From CAVOJV01 sp963696325 (lineage in GTDB: Bacteria; Pseudomonadota; Gammaproteobacteria; Competibacterales; Competibacteraceae): a stretch of DNA of 64,000 bases. Below are positions 7,769-17,088 of the stretch, piece by piece. Every line of letters begins with the position of its first letter. Within the stretch, counting starts at the first letter, position 1. The stretch is from the NCBI GenBank assembly GCA_963696325.1, contig CAVOJV010000001.1, positions 62,001 to 126,000 on the forward strand, written 5' to 3'. The notes beneath the pieces were generated by a model. The model was not told the origin of the DNA. It saw only the letters and a program-made list of their open reading frames with translations, and did not search any database. Both the position numbers and the translations under genes were made by a program.

Positions 7769-9303
7769 GTTTCAGTCAACACATCCGCGCCCAATTTTAA
7801 AAAACAGCGCAGATCGACGGGGTCCGCGGATTGGGGTAGCAGTTCGAAAGAAACCCGCCAGCCGTTGGTAAACGGGTTTTTTTGCACCACCGTATTCGCT
7901 ATCTGGCCCGACGAAGCATTGATCAATGCCGTCACTGGGGCATCGGCAGCCAGGCTTTCCAGGTTCTTCCCACCAAAATCAATGACAAACCCACGCTTGC
8001 TGGGATCTAGATCACCCGCTCCACCGGCGCCTATGCGGGTAGCCAAGGTCCGTCCACCGGGGGGTTTGCCTTCCGGATCCATCTCAAAACGCAGGCGATA
8101 GTCAAAGGTCAGTGCTTGCCCAGCCTCGGTCGGCTTCTCCGGAACCCAGAAAGCGACGATATTATCGTTGCGCTCCGCCTCGGTAGGAATTTCGATAAGC
8201 TGCACGACCCCTTTACCCCAGTCGCCAAGCGGCTCTATCCAGGCGCCGGGACGCTTTTGATACCACGCCTCCAGATCCTGATAATTGTTGAAGTCGTGAT
8301 CGCGCTGAAGCAGGCCAAACCCGCGCGGATTGACGTCCTGGAATGAACTGATCTGCAGCCTTCTCGGATTGTCGAGGGGCCGCCAGATCCACTCGCCGCT
8401 GCCCGTCGCCATCAACAGTCCATCGGAATCGTGCACCTCTGGGCGGAAATCATCCACGAAGCGCTCGTTTAACTCACCATGGAAAAACATGCTGGTCAAC
8501 GGCGCTATGCCAAGCCGCTGCACGGAGTCTCTCATAAAGAGTTCGGCCTTGACCTCGATAACGGTCGCCAAACCGGGCTTAATGACAAAGCGGTAGGCGC
8601 CAGTGGCGCTTTTGCTGTCCAGCAAGGCGTAAATCGTGAGACTGGTGGCATCCTTGGCGGGCTTCTCGAGCCAGAACTCCCGAAAGAACGGAAACTCCTC
8701 CTCTCTAGGAAGCCCGGTGTCGAGAGCCAATCCGCGCGCGGAAAGGCCATAATTCTGGTTTTGGCCCACCGCTCGGAAGTAACTGGCACCGAGAAATACC
8801 GTAATCTCATCGTAGCGGCTATCCTGATGCAAGGGATAAAACACGCGAAACCCGGCAAAGCCAAGGTCGGCGGGCATGTCGACAGGCACCTTATTGTGGC
8901 CGTAATCAAACAGCGTGTTGGCATAAGCTACCGACTTGGCCTCGCCATTTTCCACGACGTTGATCTTGACCGGCCACAAAAACAGGAATCCCAGATGAGC
9001 AAACCGCACCTCGAAGGGCAATCCTTCGTCTCGCCACAGCGCTTTTTCGGGGCTAAAGCGGATGTCCCGATACTGATCGTAGTTAAGCTCCCGCAGAAAC
9101 GGCGGAAGCGCTTTCTCGTTTCCCTCAAAGGGTTGTGACGCCAGAACGGAGGCACGCCGATGCACATCCGCGAAGTTAAAGCGCTTGGGAGCGACAACAT
9201 CATCAGGTGGGGGCACAGGTAATGGCGCGCCAAAACCGGCCGCCATAGGCCCTACCCAGATACCAACCATAAGAATCGCATTAAGAAACGCTCGGAAATT
9301 CAC
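7741..9303 (-). CDS. opgG: Periplasmic glucans biosynthesis protein G
   Basis: A 520-residue periplasmic protein required for, or modifying, the OpgH-made glucan. The N terminus is a cleavable signal peptide (hydrophobic run to about residue 25, ending AAGFGAP). The OpgG/OpgD domain follows: FNFADVHRRASVLASQPF, YDQYRDIRF, LFDYG, GFAGFRVFYPLH, FLGASYFRAVG, GLSARGLALDTG and the C-terminal RPLDNPRRLQISSF. The length is normal for the family. It begins the opgG-ORF-opgH operon on the minus strand, with a 152-base gap upstream that should hold the operon promoter. Confidence 0.94.
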   Translation of the reverse strand: MNFRAFLNAILMVGIWVGPMAAGFGAPLPVPPPDDVVAPKRFNFADVHRRASVLASQPFEGNEKALPPFLRELNYDQYRDIRFSPEKALWRDEGLPFEVRFAHLGFLFLWPVKINVVENGEAKSVAYANTLFDYGHNKVPVDMPADLGFAGFRVFYPLHQDSRYDEITVFLGASYFRAVGQNQNYGLSARGLALDTGLPREEEFPFFREFWLEKPAKDATSLTIYALLDSKSATGAYRFVIKPGLATVIEVKAELFMRDSVQRLGIAPLTSMFFHGELNERFVDDFRPEVHDSDGLLMATGSGEWIWRPLDNPRRLQISSFQDVNPRGFGLLQRDHDFNNYQDLEAWYQKRPGAWIEPLGDWGKGVVQLIEIPTEAERNDNIVAFWVPEKPTEAGQALTFDYRLRFEMDPEGKPPGGRTLATRIGAGGAGDLDPSKRGFVIDFGGKNLESLAADAPVTALINASSGQIANTVVQKNPFTNGWRVSFELLPQSADPVDLRCFLKLGADVLTETWSYQWNKK

Positions 9304-9455
9304 CGTTGCACCACTCTTCTGAAAGGGTTTATGTTTAAGTTTTTTTTAAGTCTGAACAACGTTCCACCGCTGACTGTTAATAGCACCGTTGTCTTGCAAC
9401 CACAGCCAGTCTGCTGCTGGAGTCCAGTCACCGGCGTTCGGTTCAGCTTTTCTGG

Positions 9456-10868
9456 TCACGGCGGAATCTGCTCCAACAGATGTTTTACAATGCCTTGGTA
9501 GTCGTCATCGAAATGATGATCACCGGCCATTTTTATCACTAAGACACCAGCGTTAGCCAGTCCCGGACAAGCGCTATCATCTTCTTCCTCACCGTAAATG
9601 CACAAGCGTTTCACCGATGCCAGTTTTTGCACCTCGGGCGGCACAGGCAAAGCACCTGGAGCGGAATCTTCACCAATCCAGTTGCTAAGGTGAAACTCGA
9701 ACGACGCATTTTCACTAAGCCCCAGAAACGCGACAAGCTCCACGCGCTCGCGCAGTTCCGGCGTCAACTGGTTCACCATGAAGGGCAACACATCCGCTCC
9801 GAATGAATAACCTATCAGTAAGGCTCGCTCCTTGTTCCACGCAGTCAAATAGTGTTGCAGCACCTGCTCCAGATCCATGCCAGCCTGCGCTGGCGTTTTG
9901 GGCTGCCAGAAATAGCTCAGGGAATCCCATCCTACGGTGCCGATACCGTGCTTAAGCAATTCAGCAGCCACGCCGCGATCGAGAGCCGCCCAGCCGCCAT
10001 CGCCGGATATCATAAGCGCCAAGCGCTTGCTCGCAGACTCTGGCGCTGGGATCTCCGTTAGTGGTACACCGCTGAGATCGGCATCGGGCTGAACCTGCTT
10101 CGTTATGCTTGGGTCCAGCCACTGCAATAAGGCTGTAAACTGCGGCAACCAGGTTTTCTGCTCTGTGGGTTTTGAGGTTTCCTTGCCTAGGGTGACCAGC
10201 TTCGCGTTAGTGCTTTCCCTTACGAATTGGGTGACGTTTTCACTGTCGCAGGCGCGCTCGGATTGGAACACAAACCAAGTGGTTTGTAATTGCTTGGCTG
10301 GCTGTAGCACGATACTCTTGCGATCGGGTACCATTGCGCCTTCTAGAGAGCGACCCTGGCATAAAGGCTTCTTAAGAGCAATCCGAGGGCAAAAATCCAC
10401 GCTGACCACCGCATGGAAGGCGGCAGTGGGGGCTTGCGCCAGGGTGGCGTAAACCAGTGCGGCACCGGAACCATAACCGACCAGCAGGGGCGCTCTGTCG
10501 GCAGGCAGATGGTAATAATTTTCTAAGAACCGCCTTAGTTTATCGAAATCGGTTGCCAGATCGCCGCAAGGAGAAACCAGGCCGTTCAGACGCGCCAGAT
10601 AACTGGTACTGTCGATACCGACAACCAGATAATCCAAATCTGCTACTACCCTGGCCACCTCCACCATTTTCAGATTCCAACCCCCGTTATCGGACAGCAG
10701 CAAAACCAGACCTTTCGGCTCATCAGCAGGATAGTAGATGGCGAGCTTCCCAAAGTTGTCATGGCTGAGCGTTTCTTCCCCAGCCTCTTCCTGTAAGGGT
10801 TGGGGCGCCAAGTTTAAAAGCATGGTAACCACGCACAAAGCCAACAATGACAGCCGCCTTCTGCTCAT
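9456..10868 (-). CDS. AcvB/VirJ-type periplasmic alpha/beta hydrolase
   Basis: A 470-residue exported protein with an N-terminal hydrophobic signal (about residues 5-25) and two tandem VirJ-like alpha/beta-hydrolase halves. The C-terminal half has the nucleophile elbow GYSFGADVLPF and a conserved GDHHFDDDY. The N-terminal half has GYGSGAALVYATL, where the usual central Ser is Gly, so that half may be inactive. In Agrobacterium and relatives AcvB hydrolyses lysyl-phosphatidylglycerol and is genetically linked to the MprF/LpiA synthase. Here it is divergent from an mprF-type gene, which fits the same role. Lipid specificity cannot be read from the sequence. Confidence 0.88.
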   Translation of the reverse strand: MSRRRLSLLALCVVTMLLNLAPQPLQEEAGEETLSHDNFGKLAIYYPADEPKGLVLLLSDNGGWNLKMVEVARVVADLDYLVVGIDSTSYLARLNGLVSPCGDLATDFDKLRRFLENYYHLPADRAPLLVGYGSGAALVYATLAQAPTAAFHAVVSVDFCPRIALKKPLCQGRSLEGAMVPDRKSIVLQPAKQLQTTWFVFQSERACDSENVTQFVRESTNAKLVTLGKETSKPTEQKTWLPQFTALLQWLDPSITKQVQPDADLSGVPLTEIPAPESASKRLALMISGDGGWAALDRGVAAELLKHGIGTVGWDSLSYFWQPKTPAQAGMDLEQVLQHYLTAWNKERALLIGYSFGADVLPFMVNQLTPELRERVELVAFLGLSENASFEFHLSNWIGEDSAPGALPVPPEVQKLASVKRLCIYGEEEDDSACPGLANAGVLVIKMAGDHHFDDDYQGIVKHLLEQIPP

Positions 10869-11259
10869 AAAGAAGAATTTTAACCGTTATCTTGAAAACA
10901 AAATGCTGGTACGAGGTACTACTGGCCTCTGCCATTGGCAAGCATTGTTTAAAGTTTAAACTTAAATACCCCGGTTAGTCATTGCGTATGGCATAGAGTT
11001 TCTTTTCGTGGCGCTTTCTATACAGCAAGCACGGAACGATTAAAATTATGATTAAAAACAAATTACAAGAATGATGGTCAAAGGGCCCGCCAATAGTCGC
11101 AAGGTAGGAATAAGAATTGGGATCGTGCAAGAAAAGCACTGCTACTGCTCCAGCTATTAACAACTGCAAGACCACGGCGAAAACCATGCCGATCGTTAAT
11201 CATGATAATTTGAATCAGCGTCCTGGCAACCAATTTTGGCTTCTTATGATAGTCGCCCT
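10869..11259. promoter_or_regulatory. Divergent intergenic region between the acvB-like gene and mprF
   Basis: About 390 bases between two divergent genes, AT-richer than the surroundings. It must hold both promoters, but I see no unambiguous -35/-10 pair for either. GTTTAAAGTTTAAAC at about 10949-10963 is a conspicuous AT motif (two GTTTAAA units in tandem) that could be an operator; this is speculative. The only open frame of note is the 70-codon minus-strand ORF at 10975-11187. Confidence 0.35.
10975..11187 (-). CDS. Possible small two-helix membrane protein
   Basis: A 70-residue open frame in the gap between the acvB-like gene and mprF. It encodes two hydrophobic segments (VFAVVLQLLIAGAVAVLFL and LFLIIILIVPCLLY) joined by a short loop and ending in a basic tail (RKRHEKKL), a plausible positive-inside topology. 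No clear Shine-Dalgarno precedes its ATG and I recognise no family. Hydrophobic AT-rich frames arise by chance, so it is a tentative gene. If real, its place beside lipid-aminoacylation genes is suggestive. Confidence 0.35.
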   Translation of the reverse strand: MVFAVVLQLLIAGAVAVLFLHDPNSYSYLATIGGPFDHHSCNLFLIIILIVPCLLYRKRHEKKLYAIRND

Positions 11260-13818
11260 ATGAAAAACGCCCTTTTACGTGCGCTTGGTCCCGCCATAGG
11301 TATCTTTTTGTTTGGAGCCGCTCTTTGGGTGCTGGAACATACCTTGGCCGAATACCGTTATCGCGATATTGTCGCCTCCCTGCAAGGCATAGCCGGCCGG
11401 CAGCTTGCTTTCGCCTTGATTCTGACCCTGTTCAGCTATCTGATCCTGACTGGCTACGAACTGCTGGCCATGCGTTATATCCGCTGCTCGCTGCCCTGGC
11501 GCAAGATAGGTTTCGCCGCAGCGATCAGTTACGCTTTTAGCAATGCCATCGGCCTATCCATACTGACCTCCGGTTCGGTTCGCTACCGCCTCTACTCTAG
11601 TTGGGGACTTTCGCCGGTGGATATCGCCAGAGTAGTCATGTTCTGTGCCGTGACGTTATGGCTGGGCATTCTGAGCAGCGGTGGCAGCATATTGTTGATC
11701 GAATCTCTGGCTTTGCCAGCCACCCTGCATCTGCCTTTCGCCAGTGGCCAAATCCTCGGATTATTGATGCTCAGCGTGGCCGTGTCTTATCTTCTGTTCG
11801 GCGTGCTGCATCCCCAACCCCTGCGCATCCGCGGTTGGCAACTAGAGGTACCCTGTCCTGCGCTGGCAGTGCAACAAATGCTTATCGGTGCGCTGGATTG
11901 GATTCTGGCCGGCGCTATTCTTTATGTATTACTACCACACACCAGCGTTAGCTTTGCCCACTTCCTGGGCGTTTTTTTGGTCGCGCAGACAGTCGGCCTG
12001 ATCAGCCACGTCCCGGGTGGGCTAGGCGTATTCGAGTCGCTGGTCCTGCTGATGTTGCCAACGGAAATGACGGCAGTGGACTTGCTGGCCGCACTGCTGG
12101 CCTATCGGCTGATCTATTATCTGCTGCCGCTGGCCACGGCTACCGTCGGCCTCGGCATTTACGAGAGTCTGCGCCACCGCTGGACGGCATTGTGGCTACC
12201 CAAGATGGTAGGCCCCTGGATTTCCGTTCTGCTACCCCAGATTCTGGCCTTGATGGCCCTGTTGAGCGGCGCAATCTTGTTGTTTTCGGCCGCAACCCCA
12301 GCCGTGGGCAGCCGTATGGACCGGCTCCAGGATTTCATTCCCTTATCGGTGATGGAGTTCTCACATTTTCTCGGCAGCCTTATAGGCACGGGGCTTTTAC
12401 TACTCGCCCGGGGCTTGCAGCGGCGGCTTGATGCCGCTTACGTGCTGGTGGTAGGGCTGCTGGTCGCCGGCATCGTAGCCTCCCTGCTAAAGGGTGGCGA
12501 TTATGAGGAAGCCATCGTCCTGACGATGCTGTTGGCCGGCCTGTTACCGTGTCGGCGCTACTTTTACCGCAAGGCTTCCCTGTTTGGCCAACGTTTCACC
12601 ACCGGCTGGCTGGCTGCCATTATGCTGGTGCTGATCTGCTCCATCTGGCTGGGATTGTTTTCCTACCGACATGTGGAATATTCCAACGAGCTTTGGTGGG
12701 AATTTAGTTTCACGGGTGAAGGCAACGCGCCGCGCTTTCTACGCGCCATGGTTGGCGCTCTGGCCCTCTTGCTGTTTTTCGCGATCGCCAAGCTGCTAAG
12801 GCAGGCACCCTACAATGCCCTGTCCCCTGATCCGGAGGCATTGGGGCGAGCGCGCACGATTATCGCCGATTACCCCTTGACCTATGCTCATCTGGCGCTG
12901 TTGGAAGATAAAAGCCTGTTGTTCAACTCGTCCTATACTGCCTTCATCATGTATGGCGTAGAAGGACGGACCTGGGTAGCCATGAGCGACCCCGTCGGTC
13001 CTGCTGAAGAAAAGCGGGAACTGGCCTGGCGTTTTAGAGAGATGAGCGAATATCACGGTGGTTGGACGGTGTTTTATCAGGTGCGGATGGAAAATCTGGA
13101 CCTGTATTTGGACTTGGGCCTTACCTTGCTCAAGATCGGCGAGGAGGCCAGGGTCCTGTTGGCCGAGTTTTCGCTGGAAGGCAAAGAGCGAAAAAACCTC
13201 CGCAACACGCTCAATCGTATAGAGAAAGCGGGTTGCCGCTTCGAGATTGTTCAACCCGAGGCGGTGCCTTTGCTATTACCCCAGCTCAAGCCAATATCCG
13301 ATGCCTGGCTGGCCGACAAAAATACCCGTGAGAAAGGTTTTTCTTTGGGTTACTTCCAGGAAGACTATCTTGCGACCTGTCCAATGGCCTTGGTGCACCA
13401 CGAAGGCAAGTTGATCGCCTTCGCCAATCTATTGGTGGGAACCCAAAAAGAAGAGTTGTCGATCGATCTGATGCGCTACCTGCCCAATGCCCCGAATGGG
13501 ATCATGGATTACCTGTTCCTGCGCCTCATGCTATGGGGAAAAGAACAGGGTTACACGTGGTTCAACCTGGGAATGGCGCCGCTGGCGGGCCTGGAAAACC
13601 GTAGTTTAGCGCCTTTATGGACCCGTTTTGGTGCCCTGGTCTTTGGGCGCAGCGAGCGGTTTTATAATTTCCAGGGGCTGCACCAGTATAAGAACAAATT
13701 TGCTCCCCGCTGGGAACCGCGCTATCTCGCCTTACCGGGGGGCATTACCCTGCCCCTCATCCTGGCTAATCTCTCGGCCCTCATTGCCGGCAGTCTCAAG
13801 GGTGTCATCAAAAAATAG
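11260..13818 (+). CDS. mprF: Bifunctional lysyl/aminoacyl-phosphatidylglycerol synthetase and flippase
   Basis: An 852-residue integral membrane protein. The first about 520 residues form the multi-helix flippase domain (conserved GGLGVFESLVLLMLP in it). The last about 300 residues are the DUF2156/GNAT-like transferase that moves an amino acid from tRNA to phosphatidylglycerol; visible motifs are ARTIIADYPLTYAHLALLED, YGVEGRTWVAMSDPVG, RKNLRNTLNRIEKAG and FNLGMAPLAGLENR. It gives cationic lipid that lowers sensitivity to cationic peptides and acid. The start is the ATG at 11260; a TTG 24 bases upstream is in frame. It lies divergent from the AcvB-like hydrolase, which in other bacteria removes the amino acid again. 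The transferred residue (Lys, Ala or other) cannot be read from sequence. Confidence 0.93.
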   Translation: MKNALLRALGPAIGIFLFGAALWVLEHTLAEYRYRDIVASLQGIAGRQLAFALILTLFSYLILTGYELLAMRYIRCSLPWRKIGFAAAISYAFSNAIGLSILTSGSVRYRLYSSWGLSPVDIARVVMFCAVTLWLGILSSGGSILLIESLALPATLHLPFASGQILGLLMLSVAVSYLLFGVLHPQPLRIRGWQLEVPCPALAVQQMLIGALDWILAGAILYVLLPHTSVSFAHFLGVFLVAQTVGLISHVPGGLGVFESLVLLMLPTEMTAVDLLAALLAYRLIYYLLPLATATVGLGIYESLRHRWTALWLPKMVGPWISVLLPQILALMALLSGAILLFSAATPAVGSRMDRLQDFIPLSVMEFSHFLGSLIGTGLLLLARGLQRRLDAAYVLVVGLLVAGIVASLLKGGDYEEAIVLTMLLAGLLPCRRYFYRKASLFGQRFTTGWLAAIMLVLICSIWLGLFSYRHVEYSNELWWEFSFTGEGNAPRFLRAMVGALALLLFFAIAKLLRQAPYNALSPDPEALGRARTIIADYPLTYAHLALLEDKSLLFNSSYTAFIMYGVEGRTWVAMSDPVGPAEEKRELAWRFREMSEYHGGWTVFYQVRMENLDLYLDLGLTLLKIGEEARVLLAEFSLEGKERKNLRNTLNRIEKAGCRFEIVQPEAVPLLLPQLKPISDAWLADKNTREKGFSLGYFQEDYLATCPMALVHHEGKLIAFANLLVGTQKEELSIDLMRYLPNAPNGIMDYLFLRLMLWGKEQGYTWFNLGMAPLAGLENRSLAPLWTRFGALVFGRSERFYNFQGLHQYKNKFAPRWEPRYLALPGGITLPLILANLSALIAGSLKGVIKK

Positions 13819-13835
13819 GGTTTTCCGCCGCACGG

Positions 13836-14805
13836 TCAGTCGGATGACTCCAAGGCTGCCGCCGCTCCGCGCAGGCCCGGGTTGGCCGCGATGATAACCC
13901 AGGTGGGAATGTTTGCAAGATAAGTGGCGAAGCGCCCCTTGGCTTCAAAGCGGGCACGAAACACCGAACGCTCGAAAAAATCCCCCAAGCGCGGGAGGAT
14001 GCCGCCACCGAGATACACGCCCCCGCGGGCGCCCAAGGTGAGTGCCAGGTTGCCCGCCGCCGCGCCCAACGCCGCGCAAAAGATTTCCAGGGTTTCCATG
14101 CACGCTTGGGCAGTCACCCGCTAAAGCCCGCGCCGTGATGACCGCTGGTTCTAAATCAAGCGCGGTCCGCCCGTCCAGTTCCGCCAAGGTCTGATAAACA
14201 TTCACCAATCCGGGACCGGACAGCACCCGCTCCGTCGAGACATGGCCGAAACGCTGGTGCAGTAGACGAGAGACCTCCCATTCCCGCTCGTTAGTTGGCG
14301 AGAAGGTCACATGCCCCCCCTCCGTCTGCAACGGTATCCATCGCCTGCCAGACCATACCAACCCCGATACCCCTAAGCCGGTACCCGGCCCAATCAGCCC
14401 TATGGGCGCTTCCGGCACCGCCAAACCGCCGCCGACCTGGTGCCGTTCCGCCGCCTCCAAGCGCGGCAAAACCAGGGCCAGTGCCGTGAAGTCGTTCAGC
14501 AAGATCAGTCGTTCCAGGCCTAAGGCCCGGCGAGTGGCCTCAATCGAGAATGACCAGGGCTCATTATTGGTCATGGTGAGCCAGTCACTGGTGATTGGCA
14601 TGGCCACAGCCAGGGCAGCCACTGTCGGGCGCGGCTCCGCGACGCTCTCCAGATAGGCCGTGATAGCGGTGACGATATCCGGATAGTCGCTGGCAGCCAG
14701 CACCCGTTCGCGATAGGGCTGGCCATCGGCGCCGGCCAAGGCAAAGCGAGCGTTGGTGCCACCGATATCGGCTACCAGACGAGGCCTATTGTTGGCTGTG
14801 GACAT
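13836..14805 (-). pseudogene. glk: Glucokinase, frame-broken
   Basis: ATP-dependent glucose kinase of the Glk (ROK-unrelated) type. The first frame runs from the ATG at 14805 with RLVADIGGTNARFALAG (phosphate-binding), LAVAMPI, SFSIEATRRALGLE, LLNDFTALAL, IGPGTGLG and EGGHVTF, and stays good to VITARALAG. Around 14108-14120 the frame shifts. The C-terminal part, ACMETLEIFCAALGAAAGNLALT, GARGGVYLGGGILPR and FRARFEAKGRF, continues one frame on to a stop at 13836. One extra base explains it; removing it gives about 322 residues, the size of E. coli Glk. A strong AGGAGG lies five bases before the ATG. It is 27 bases downstream of pgm, so the two form an operon feeding glucose to glucose-1-phosphate and back. 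Confidence 0.9.
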
Positions 14806-14832
14806 GGCGTCCTCCTGGGCGGCTGGGTAGCC

Positions 14833-16467
14833 TTAGGTAATGACGCTGGGCTGAGCGCGGCCGGTGCGCTCCCGAATCTGCGCGAGGGTATCGGCAACCG
14901 CGATGAGGTCTGCCAACGCTAACTGAGGGTCCTGGTCATGGCGAGTCGGATTGGGCTCGTGGCGCTCGACATATACTCGCAGGGTCGCCCCTTCAGTGCC
15001 GGTACCAGAGAGGCGGTAGACAATACGCGCACCCCCTTTAAAGAGTACCCGAATACCCTGGCCGCTGCTGGTGCTGCGATCTACAGGGTCGGTGTAACTG
15101 AAATCATCGGCTGCTTCCACTTCATAGGCGCCGAAGCGCCGGCCCGCCAGTTCACCTACACGGTTGCGCAGGTTAACCAGCAACTCCTGAGCACCCTCTG
15201 AGTCCACCCCCTCGTAGTCATGGCGAGTGTAGAAATTACGGCCAAAGCGCCGCCAGTGCGCCCGCACGATTTCCTCCACCGTTTCACCCCGCACCGCCAG
15301 GATATTCAGCCAGAACAGCACCGCCCAGAGCCCGTCTTTCTCGCGAACGTGGTCGGAACCGGTACCGAAGCTCTCTTCGCCACAGAGGGTGATCTGGCCA
15401 GCGTCTAGCAGGTTGCCGAAGAATTTCCATCCCGTCGGCGTCTCGAAGCAGGGAATGCCCTGAGCCTCCGCCACCCGATCCACGGCCTGACTGGTGGGCA
15501 TGGAACGGGCCACGCCGTTAAGTCCCTGGGCGTAGCCCGGCACCAAGTGAGCGTTGGCGGCCAGCACGGCCAGGCTGTCGCTGGGCGTCACGTAAAAGTG
15601 CCGGCCCAGAATCATGTTGCGATCGCCATCGCCATCGGAGGCGGCGCCAAAATCAGGCGCATCATGTCCATTTAACAAGGCTACCAAATCATGGGCATGC
15701 ACCAGATTGGGGTCTGGGTGAGCGCCGCCAAAATCCGGCAGCGGCTTGCCGCGCATCACGGTGCCAGGCGCCGCCTCCAATCTGCCCTCCAGGATAGCGT
15801 GGGCATAGGGGCCAGTCACCGCATTCATGGCGTCGAAACACATGGAGAAGCTACCCGAAGTCAGCAAGCTCCGCAGCCGTTCGAAGTCAAACAGGCACGC
15901 CATGAGATGGGCGTAATCCTGCACCGGGTCGATCACCTGTACGACCAGATCGCCAAGGCGGGTTTCACCCAACCGGTCCAAGTCCAGATTCGAGGACTCC
16001 AGAATCAAAAAGCGGTCGATCATCTGGCTGCGCGCATAAATAGCCTCAGTGATCGACTCCGGCGCTGGACCACCGTTGCCGGTATTGTATTTGATCCCGA
16101 AATCCTCTTCCGGCCCGCCGGGATTATGACTAGCCGACAACACAATTCCACCGAAGGCCTTGTACTTGCGGATGACGCAGGACACCGCTGGCGTGGAGAG
16201 AATCCCGCCCTGGCCTACCATGACGCGTCCAAAGCCGTTGGCAGCGGCCATTTTCAGAATGATTTGCAGCGCCTCGCGGTTGTAGTAGCGCCCGTCCCCA
16301 CCCAGCACCAGGGTATTGCCCTGGTAATCCTCCAGGGTGTCAAAAATAGCCTGGACAAAATTCTCTAGATAATGGGGTTGCTGAAACACTCGCACTTTCT
16401 TACGCAGGCCGGAGGTGCCGGGTTTTTGGCCCTGAAAGGGCTCGGTAGAGATAGTTTTGATGGTCAT
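14833..16467 (-). CDS. pgm: Alpha-D-glucose phosphate-specific phosphoglucomutase
   Basis: A 544-residue enzyme interconverting glucose-1-phosphate and glucose-6-phosphate, the branch point to glycogen, UDP-glucose and osmoregulated glucans. All four family sites are visible: the phosphoserine loop VVLSASHNPGG, the metal loop SDGDGDRN, the sugar-binding GEESFGTGSDHVREKDG, and the C-terminal phosphate-binding YRLSGTGTEGATLRVY. The N terminus FQGQKPGTSGLRKK is typical. The ATG at 16467 is chosen; an upstream in-frame start would add 22 atypical residues. Downstream glk is in the same operon. Confidence 0.95.
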   Translation of the reverse strand: MTIKTISTEPFQGQKPGTSGLRKKVRVFQQPHYLENFVQAIFDTLEDYQGNTLVLGGDGRYYNREALQIILKMAAANGFGRVMVGQGGILSTPAVSCVIRKYKAFGGIVLSASHNPGGPEEDFGIKYNTGNGGPAPESITEAIYARSQMIDRFLILESSNLDLDRLGETRLGDLVVQVIDPVQDYAHLMACLFDFERLRSLLTSGSFSMCFDAMNAVTGPYAHAILEGRLEAAPGTVMRGKPLPDFGGAHPDPNLVHAHDLVALLNGHDAPDFGAASDGDGDRNMILGRHFYVTPSDSLAVLAANAHLVPGYAQGLNGVARSMPTSQAVDRVAEAQGIPCFETPTGWKFFGNLLDAGQITLCGEESFGTGSDHVREKDGLWAVLFWLNILAVRGETVEEIVRAHWRRFGRNFYTRHDYEGVDSEGAQELLVNLRNRVGELAGRRFGAYEVEAADDFSYTDPVDRSTSSGQGIRVLFKGGARIVYRLSGTGTEGATLRVYVERHEPNPTRHDQDPQLALADLIAVADTLAQIRERTGRAQPSVIT

Positions 16468-16779
16468 AGACAGCCTTGGAAGCGGTAATCGATAAGGAAA
16501 TAGTTTATCAAAATCTGTGGCTAGAATAGCCATACTGTTTCGCGGTCCTTGAATTTCTCTTTGAATACTCTTTACTTACTCATGGATAAAGATAGAATTC
16601 ACATGGGATTTTCCATGCTAATTGGGTTTAATCCCGTAGCCATCAAACCTTGTCAAGGCTTGGCTACACGCAGGAACTATCGCGTATGTTATTAAAAATA
16701 AAGACAATAGCGTATGTCTTCAGCGGGTAGATCAAGCTTTGACTCCTTATTAAACCACATGCTGCCTTAGGAGTTCGCT

Positions 16780-17088
16780 GTGCAACAAAGTATAGTGAAG
16801 CGCATAAAAAGCAATCCGAAATACCAAGAACTGGTGCGGAAACGAACTACATTTAGCTGGACTTTGGCTATCTTGATGTTAGTGATTTATTACGGCTTCA
16901 TCCTCGTCATCGCCTTCGCTCCCAAGGTGCTGGGAACGCCCTTGAGCGCGGGCTCGGTCATCACGGTCGGAATCCCCGTGGGTCTGGGCGTGATTGTGAG
17001 CGCCTTCGTGCTCACCGGCATCTACGTCTTCCGCGCCAATTCTCAATTCGACCGGTTGACCCGCGAAATAAAGGAGGAGCTGGAATGA
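16780..17088 (+). CDS. DUF485 membrane protein (YjcH type)
   Basis: A 102-residue small inner-membrane protein with two hydrophobic helices (residues about 27-50 and 58-85) and a charged C terminus (FDRLTREIKEELE). DUF485 proteins are nearly always encoded just upstream of an acetate/solute:cation symporter, as here, and may assist it; the molecular role is not established. The start is GTG at 16780 with AGGAG six bases before it. It overlaps actP by four bases (ATGA). In the 246 bases upstream, towards pgm, an 8-base GCGTATGT occurs twice (about 16683 and 16711), possibly an operator; no clear promoter was identified. Confidence 0.9.
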   Translation: MQQSIVKRIKSNPKYQELVRKRTTFSWTLAILMLVIYYGFILVIAFAPKVLGTPLSAGSVITVGIPVGLGVIVSAFVLTGIYVFRANSQFDRLTREIKEELE

